Origin: Chloroflexota bacterium
GTDB taxonomy: Bacteria > Chloroflexota > Anaerolineae > Anaerolineales > Villigracilaceae
Length of the DNA: 64,000 nt
NCBI GenBank assembly: GCA_016234485.1
Contig: JACRBL010000023.1
Span: forward strand, 1-64,000
Direction of reading: 5' to 3'
Below the pieces are notes generated by a model, which saw nothing but the letters and a program-made list of their open reading frames with translations, ran no database searches and was not told the origin of the DNA. Positions 59,225 to 64,000 of this stretch are shown here, in pieces. Position numbers and translations under genes: made by a program. Every line of letters begins with the position of its first letter. The first letter of the stretch is position 1.

Positions 59225-60667
59225 ATGACATTCGCAACCCTCCTCACACAAGAACAAGTGGAACGAATCCACGAGGCTTCGTTGGAAGTCCTCGAAAACG
59301 TCGGCCTGCTGGTGCGACTTGAAAAAGCGCGTGACATGTTCGCGCGTCATGGTTGTAAAGTGGACTCCGAGACGCAGATGGTCACGTTTCCGCGCGCGGT
59401 GGTGGAAAAATATCGCAAGATGATTCCGCCCACCTTCACCTTTCGTGGACGCGACCCGAAGTTCGATCGCGCCATCCCGACCGACAGGCCGATCCTCGTC
59501 ACGGGCAGTTCGGCGCCCGATATCATTGACCCCGTTTCGGGTCGCGAACGACGCGCCCGCTCAGACGATATCGCCCGCATCGCGCACCTCGTCAACGAGC
59601 TGCCCGCCTACGATGTCTTCTCCGTCTCCACGCTCGCGGACGACGCCCCCAATGGACAGTTCACGCTGGCGCGCCTTTATCCCGCGCTCAAACATTGCCT
59701 CAAACCGATCCGTTCAACAACAACGGATATGGTGGATGCGCAGATCATCCTGCGGATGTTGTACGCCATCGCGGGGAGCGAAGCCGCCTACATGGAGCGA
59801 CCATTCGTCACGCATCATTATTGTCCCGTTGTCTCGCCGCTGACCATGGATCATCTTTCGACTGAAGCGGTCATGTACTTTAGCGAAAAGGGACTGCCTG
59901 TTTACCCGTCCATTGTGCCGAACGCGGGGCTGACCTCGCCCATGTCCATGGCGGGGACGCTGGCGCAGGGCAACGCGGAATTTCTCGCAGCCGCGATTTT
60001 GATGCAGATGGTGCGCGAGGGGACGCCGACCATTTACGCCTCGCTTCCCACCATCGCGGACATGCGGACGGGCGCGTACGCCTCGGGCGGAATCGAGTGC
60101 GGGATGCTCCACATGGCCTTCGCGCAGATGGCGCGTTTCTATAACGTGCCGAGCGGCGGATATATCGGGCTGACCAACTCGAAGGTCAACGACGCGCAAA
60201 TGGGATATGAAACGGGCATGTCGGTCGTCGCGGGACTTCTGGGCGGCGCGGACATGTTCAACACGGGCGGCCTGCTCGACGCGTTGAAAGCATTTGACTT
60301 CGCCAAAGCCGTGATTGACGATGAAATCTTCACCATGCTCAAACGCATGAAGCGCGGCATTAACTTTAGCGAAGACGAACTTGCGCTGGAAGTCATTGCG
60401 CAGGTCAAACCAGGCGGCTCGTTTATGATGAGTCCGCACACGGCGAAACGCATGAAGACCGAAGCCATCCTCACCAAACTGGGCGACCGCGAGGCTCGTT
60501 CCATCTGGGAGAAGAAGGGCGCCTCGGACACGCACACCCGCGCCATGAAACGCGCCAACGAAATTTTCGCGAAAGCCAGCGCTACCCTCTTCTCCGATGA
60601 AATTGAGTCGCGCATCCGCGCCGAATTCCCGAATCTCATTTCAGGCGTGTTGGAAATGCCGAAGTAA
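59225..60667 (+). CDS. MttB-family methyltransferase without pyrrolysine
   Basis: ATG 59225 (AAGGAACCC site) gives 480 residues, close to the family length, with no in-frame TAG, so this is a non-Pyl COG5598 member. Known non-Pyl homologs demethylate glycine betaine or related quaternary amines to a corrinoid protein. Visible family sequence: YPSIVPNAGLTSPMSMAGTL, GAYASGGIECGMLHMAF, and MKRGINFSEDELALEVIAQV. No corrinoid protein gene lies in the window, so its partner must be elsewhere. Confidence 0.9.
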   Translation: MTFATLLTQEQVERIHEASLEVLENVGLLVRLEKARDMFARHGCKVDSETQMVTFPRAVVEKYRKMIPPTFTFRGRDPKFDRAIPTDRPILVTGSSAPDIIDPVSGRERRARSDDIARIAHLVNELPAYDVFSVSTLADDAPNGQFTLARLYPALKHCLKPIRSTTTDMVDAQIILRMLYAIAGSEAAYMERPFVTHHYCPVVSPLTMDHLSTEAVMYFSEKGLPVYPSIVPNAGLTSPMSMAGTLAQGNAEFLAAAILMQMVREGTPTIYASLPTIADMRTGAYASGGIECGMLHMAFAQMARFYNVPSGGYIGLTNSKVNDAQMGYETGMSVVAGLLGGADMFNTGGLLDALKAFDFAKAVIDDEIFTMLKRMKRGINFSEDELALEVIAQVKPGGSFMMSPHTAKRMKTEAILTKLGDREARSIWEKKGASDTHTRAMKRANEIFAKASATLFSDEIESRIRAEFPNLISGVLEMPK

Positions 60668-60674
60668 TCCTTAT

Positions 60675-60756
60675 TGTCGTTGCGAGGGGGGCGCTTTTCC
60701 GACGAAGCAACCCCCTCCACCGCGAGGAGACTGCTTCGGGGAGAGCGCCCTCGCAG
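60675..60756. repeat. Palindromic repeat family A, copy 7 (degenerate)
   Basis: TGTCGTTGCGAGG and CCTCGCAGAAAC replace the usual ends; GACGAAGCAACC and GACTGCTTCGGGGAGAGCGC remain. It abuts the metallophosphoesterase start. Confidence 0.75.
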
Positions 60757-60778
60757 AAACAAAGCCAAAGGAACCCAA

Positions 60779-61717
60779 ATGAAAATCTTCTTTGCCACAG
60801 ACATTCACGGCTCGGACATTTGCTGGTTGAAATTTCTCAACGCGGGAAAATTCTACGGCGTGGATGTGCTTATCCTCGGCGGCGACATGACGGGCAAGGC
60901 CATCGTCCCTGTCATCCATCAAGGCGGGACGAAGTATCGCATGATCCTGCTCCAACAGCCTTTCGACGCGGCGAACGAGACCGAGTTGCAGAACATGATG
61001 AAGCGCGTCCGCAGTCGCGGCTACTATCCCTACATTACCAATCCCGATGAGATTCAAGAACTCGAAAAGACTCCCGACAAAATCCACGACATTTTCCATT
61101 CGGAAGTGTTGAAGGTCGCCCAGCAATGGATGGACATCGCCGATAAAAAACTGGACGGCACGGACATGAAAGTCTATTGCAGTCCAGGCAACGATGACAT
61201 GTTCGAAGTGGACGAGATCGTGCGCGCCTCGAAACGGGTCGTCCTTTCGGAGGGGGAGGTGATTCCGCTCAACGAACATCACGAGATGATCTCCTCGGGC
61301 TGGAGCAACGTCACCCCGTGGCGAACTCATCGCGAGGAAACAGAAGACCTGCTCAAGGTCAGGTATGAAGCGATGACGTCCCGCCTCAAGGACGCGCGCA
61401 ACGCGATCTTCAATATCCACGTCCCGCCGCATAAATCCAACTTGGATGAAGCGCCCGAACTGGACGAGAACCTGCGTCCCAAAATGGCGGGACAGGCGCT
61501 GAAACCTGTCGGCTCGACCGCGCTGCGAAAGGCGATTGAAACGCATCAGCCGTTGCTCGGCCTGCATGGACACATCCACGAAGGCCGTGGCGCGTCTCGC
61601 ATTGGAAAGACATTGTGCATCAACCCTGGTTCGATGTATGAACAGGGCACGTTGCTGGGAGCCATCGTAACCCTGGGCAAGAACAAAGTGCAGGATTATG
61701 TGTTGACGAGCGGTTGA
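60779..61717 (+). CDS. Metallophosphoesterase
   Basis: ATG 60779 (AAAGGAACCC site) gives 312 residues. Calcineurin-like metal motifs are visible: FATDIHGSD (DxH), LILGGDMTGK (GD), SPGNDDMFE (GND) and the late GLHGHIHEGRG (GHxH) with INPGSMYE. Di-metal phosphoesterase activity is expected. It probably forms an operon with the MttB gene upstream. Substrate unknown. Confidence 0.88.
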   Translation: MKIFFATDIHGSDICWLKFLNAGKFYGVDVLILGGDMTGKAIVPVIHQGGTKYRMILLQQPFDAANETELQNMMKRVRSRGYYPYITNPDEIQELEKTPDKIHDIFHSEVLKVAQQWMDIADKKLDGTDMKVYCSPGNDDMFEVDEIVRASKRVVLSEGEVIPLNEHHEMISSGWSNVTPWRTHREETEDLLKVRYEAMTSRLKDARNAIFNIHVPPHKSNLDEAPELDENLRPKMAGQALKPVGSTALRKAIETHQPLLGLHGHIHEGRGASRIGKTLCINPGSMYEQGTLLGAIVTLGKNKVQDYVLTSG

Positions 61718-61725
61718 GTTTCATT

Positions 61726-61841
61726 CGTCATCGCGAGCGTTCTTCCCTGGTACCGCCCGCCAGGGCAGGTGTGCGAAGCAATCCCCTCCCCACGACCGCA
61801 AGATTGCTTCGTCGGGGAGACCGCCCTCCTCGCAATGACGG
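61726..61841. repeat. Palindromic repeat family A, copy 8
   Basis: Ends CGTCATCGCGAGC and CCTCGCAATGACGG, with the extra CCTGGTACCGCCCGCCAGG hairpin shared with copy 2. It occupies the place where the 5' part of the GIY-YIG gene should be. Confidence 0.9.
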
Positions 61842-61843
61842 AG

Positions 61844-62047
61844 ATGGAAATAAAAAACAAAATGGTGGAAGGTTTTACAAGTAAATACAACGTCACGAAG
61901 TTGGTTTACTTTGAAGAATTTGCCACCATGCCTGAAGCCATCGCCCGCGAAAAACAAATCAAAGGCGGCTCGCGGCAGAAGAAGATTGATTTGATCAAGA
62001 AAATGAATCCCACCTGGGAAGACTTGTATGAGAAATTCTTTGTTTGA
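61844..62047 (+). pseudogene. C-terminal remnant of a GIY-YIG nuclease gene
   Basis: 67 residues from ATG 61844 match the C-terminal half of small GIY-YIG proteins (VEGFTSKYNVTKLVYFEEFA, AIAREKQIKGGSRQKKIDLI, NPTWEDLYEKFF). The N-terminal part with GIY and YIG and the catalytic Arg is missing. The frame runs upstream into repeat copy 8, which replaced it. It is probably non-functional. Such small genes are often mobile-linked. Confidence 0.82.
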
Positions 62048-62064
62048 TTGAGTCCCACTTGATC

Positions 62065-62153
62065 CGTCATTGCGAGCGCTCTTTGCGAAGCAATCCCCTC
62101 CACAAGGCCAAGAGATTGCTTCGTCGGGAAGAGCGCCCTCCTCACAATGACGG
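62065..62153. repeat. Palindromic repeat family A, copy 9
   Basis: Ends CGTCATTGCGAGC and CCTCACAATGACGG with GCGAAGCAATC and GATTGCTTCGTCGG. With copy 8 it brackets the GIY-YIG remnant. Confidence 0.9.
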
Positions 62154-62188
62154 AAGAAAAAAATCCGTGTGCCGCATTTCGGGCTCTA

Positions 62189-62209
62189 CGTGTTACACCC
62201 TGTAGCACG
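62189..62209 (+). promoter_or_regulatory. Inverted repeat upstream of the APC permease gene
   Basis: CGTGTTACA-CCC-TGTAGCACG (one mismatch) followed by AAAAA, 33 bases before the start. It could be an operator or an RNA hairpin. Confidence 0.45.
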
Positions 62210-62241
62210 AAAAATCATTCACCATTGAGAGGAGTTTTGCC

Positions 62242-63891
62242 ATGAGTGACCTGTTTGTCCGTAAAGCGACTGGCCTGGTTCGATCCTGGTCGGTCTTCGA
62301 CGCGTTTGTTTACGCGTTGTTTTCCATCAACCTCATCACGCTGGGGTTGTACAGTTTCAGCCAGATGTACTACTTCGGCGGTGGGATGATAGATGCCCTG
62401 ATCATTAGCGCGATCTTCATCTTCTTTGAGGTGGTCGTCTACTCGGCTCTGATCGCGGTCATGCCGCGCTCGGGCGGCGACTACGTCTGGCAGAGCCGAA
62501 TTTTGGGCGGCGCGGTCGGCTTCATTCTCGCCGTCACGGGCTGGTGGTTCATCCTGTGGCTGTGGGTTCCGCTGTATGGCGATATGTTCCGCCACATCGT
62601 TCTCGTGCCGATCCTCAGCGTGTTTGGCGCAAAAGACCTCGCGCTGTGGTTCGCTGGCACGCAGGTCGGCGCGTTCACGGCCTCGGTCATCACCATTGCC
62701 ATCGTCAGCCTGTTCATCGCCCTCGGCATGAAGACCTACGCCCGCATCCAGAAGATTTCCTTCTACGGCGGCATGTTGGGACTTCTCATCGTCATCGTAC
62801 TGCTGCTCTCGGGCAATCCTGAATCGTTCAAAGCCGCCTTCGACGCGAATGCCACCGCGATGTTTGACGCAGCGCCTGGCGCATACGATGCCACAGTTCA
62901 ACTCGGAACGGACGCGGGCGCGTCCACACCTTTCTCGGGTGGCGGACTCGCGGCGGTCTTCCTCGTCATTCCCTACCTGGTCTTCTTCAACCTGTGGCCG
63001 AACTGGGGCGCGACCCTCTACGGCGAGGTGCGCGGCGCCACCGATTTTAAACGCAACATCTCTGGCATGGGCTCGGCGCTTGCCATCACGACCCTGCTTG
63101 GCATCATTCTGCTCTTTGCCATCAAGCAGACCATCGGCTGGGACTTCTACGTGCAAGCGGGTGGCGCATGGTGGAACTACGCCTGGGGATTCGCCCCCGA
63201 CGCGACTCCCGCCTTCCCCGTCTGGCCGTATCCCGCCCTGCTCGCATCCTTCCTGACCAATAGCTCGATCCTGCGCATCCTCGTCGTGGTGTTGATGAGC
63301 TTGTGGTGGTTCGGCTGGAGCGGCACGGTCTTCCTGTCATCCACGCGCGTCATCTTTGCGGCCGCCTTCGATCGCCTGCTCCCTGAGTCTGTCGCGGATG
63401 TCAACGAACGCACTGGCACGCCGCTTTGGGCCCTGGGTTTGATGGTGCTTCCTTCATTGTTCGTAGCGTTCCTGTTCAACTTCAACTATTTCAACTTCGC
63501 GAGCCTTACGCTTTGCTCCACATTGGTTATCGCGGTAACCTTCCTTGGTACGACCATCGCGGCCATCATTCTGCCGTACAAGAAGCCCGATCTCTACAAG
63601 GCCTCGCCGATCGCCAAGTACAACATCTTCGGCATCCCGCTAATCACTGTGGCGGGCGTCATCTTTGGCGGCTTCCTTGTCTTCCTGCTTTACCAGTGGA
63701 TCCTTGATCCGAATGCGCTCTACGGGATCGGCTACAGTATCAATGAAGCAGGCTACAAGAACGGCACCTCGCTCATTTACATGGGCGCGAATTACCTGCT
63801 GGCCGCCATCATCTATTTCGGGTTCAAAGTCTACCGCAAGAACAAGGGCATTGACCTCGATAAAGTGCAATCCGAGATTCCTGTGGAATAA
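62242..63891 (+). CDS. APC-family amino acid/amine permease
   Basis: The 549-residue protein has about 12-13 hydrophobic segments and the APC outline: FSINLITLGLYSFSQMYYFG, VMPRSGGDYVWQSRILGGAV, GEVRGATDFKRNISGMGSAL, WFGWSGTVFLSSTRVIFAAA. GAGAGGAG precedes the ATG. It differs from the permease at 43451 and may carry another substrate of the same pathway. Substrate unknown. Confidence 0.88.
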   Translation: MSDLFVRKATGLVRSWSVFDAFVYALFSINLITLGLYSFSQMYYFGGGMIDALIISAIFIFFEVVVYSALIAVMPRSGGDYVWQSRILGGAVGFILAVTGWWFILWLWVPLYGDMFRHIVLVPILSVFGAKDLALWFAGTQVGAFTASVITIAIVSLFIALGMKTYARIQKISFYGGMLGLLIVIVLLLSGNPESFKAAFDANATAMFDAAPGAYDATVQLGTDAGASTPFSGGGLAAVFLVIPYLVFFNLWPNWGATLYGEVRGATDFKRNISGMGSALAITTLLGIILLFAIKQTIGWDFYVQAGGAWWNYAWGFAPDATPAFPVWPYPALLASFLTNSSILRILVVVLMSLWWFGWSGTVFLSSTRVIFAAAFDRLLPESVADVNERTGTPLWALGLMVLPSLFVAFLFNFNYFNFASLTLCSTLVIAVTFLGTTIAAIILPYKKPDLYKASPIAKYNIFGIPLITVAGVIFGGFLVFLLYQWILDPNALYGIGYSINEAGYKNGTSLIYMGANYLLAAIIYFGFKVYRKNKGIDLDKVQSEIPVE

Positions 63892-63899
63892 CATCGTTT

Positions 63900-63982
63900 C
63901 GTCATTGCGAGGAGCGGAGCGACGAAGCAATCTCCTGGCACGATGGGGGATTGCTTCGGGCGGGTACGCCCTCGCAATGACG
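63900..63982. repeat. Palindromic repeat family A, copy 10
   Basis: Ends CGTCATTGCGAGGAGCGGAG and CCTCGCAATGACGG, with GACGAAGCAATCTCC and GGGATTGCTTCGGGCGG. Shortest intact copy of the family in the window. Confidence 0.92.
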
Positions 63983-64000
63983 GTGCAGAACCATGCCCTT

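Noticed and set aside
59225-60667. Pyrrolysine (TAG) readthrough in the MttB-family gene
   Set aside because: The frame is full-length with no internal TAG and ends in TAA, so it belongs to the non-Pyl branch.
61769-61843. 5' extension of the GIY-YIG frame
   Set aside because: These codons are the family A repeat read through and do not resemble the GIY-YIG N-terminus.

Overview
The window (about 64 kb, GC-rich) looks like chromosomal DNA of a Chloroflexota bacterium, probably class Anaerolineae. The reasons are gene content (paired radical-SAM genes of the TIGR03960/TIGR03936 type, DUF2089 and DUF4097 modules, DNRLRE-domain exoproteins), a Gram-positive-type SOS box in front of lexA, and many short palindromic intergenic repeats. 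The taxon is inferred, since no 16S rRNA gene is present.

Layout. 1-4112: end of tuf, then rpmG, tRNA-Trp, secE, nusG, rplK, rplA, rplJ and rplL, with leader structures resembling L1-binding sites and an L10 leader. 4168-10737: the most striking region, a compact ubiquitin-like conjugation operon. It encodes an E1-like enzyme with an N-terminal GntR winged helix, a membrane RING-like protein, a Ubl-E2 fusion, a free ubiquitin-like protein, a JAMM peptidase, a membrane FHA protein and a membrane-anchored vWA protein. It has its own promoter, a FadR-type operator and a terminator. 10761-12571: lexA (SOS autoregulated) and corA. 12701-19200: DUF2089, DUF4097 and SHOCT-like genes alternating with two MFS transporters. 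19352-23090: SDR, DegV, NAD-epimerase and TetR.

23151-30120: secreted proteins sharing a C-terminal DNRLRE domain. One is interrupted by a nonsense codon. Another, a metalloprotease, lies behind two tandem cyclic-di-GMP-I riboswitches. 30299-39098: tRNA-Arg, a PrsW-like protease, the radical-SAM pair with a DinB-like gene between them, a bactofilin-like membrane protein, a secreted metzincin-like protease and an ankyrin protein.

39146-63891: a catabolic island. It holds a GlpA-type oxidoreductase fusion, glycerol kinase, two APC permeases, HAD phosphatase, HisC-like aminotransferase, class II aldolase, choline-kinase-like phosphotransferase, two dimethylglycine/sarcosine dehydrogenase-like flavoproteins, a DeoR regulator, a PfkB-like protein lacking the catalytic Asp, a non-pyrrolysine MttB-family methyltransferase and a metallophosphoesterase. 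I infer uptake and breakdown of methylated amines (betaine, dimethylglycine, sarcosine, choline-like) and of glycerol- or sugar-phosphates; no substrate is proven by the sequence.

Several families of palindromic repeats are scattered through the intergenic DNA. Some have inserted into RNA leaders, supplied gene 3' ends or truncated a gene (GIY-YIG remnant at 61844-62047). No transposase, CRISPR array or rRNA gene was found.
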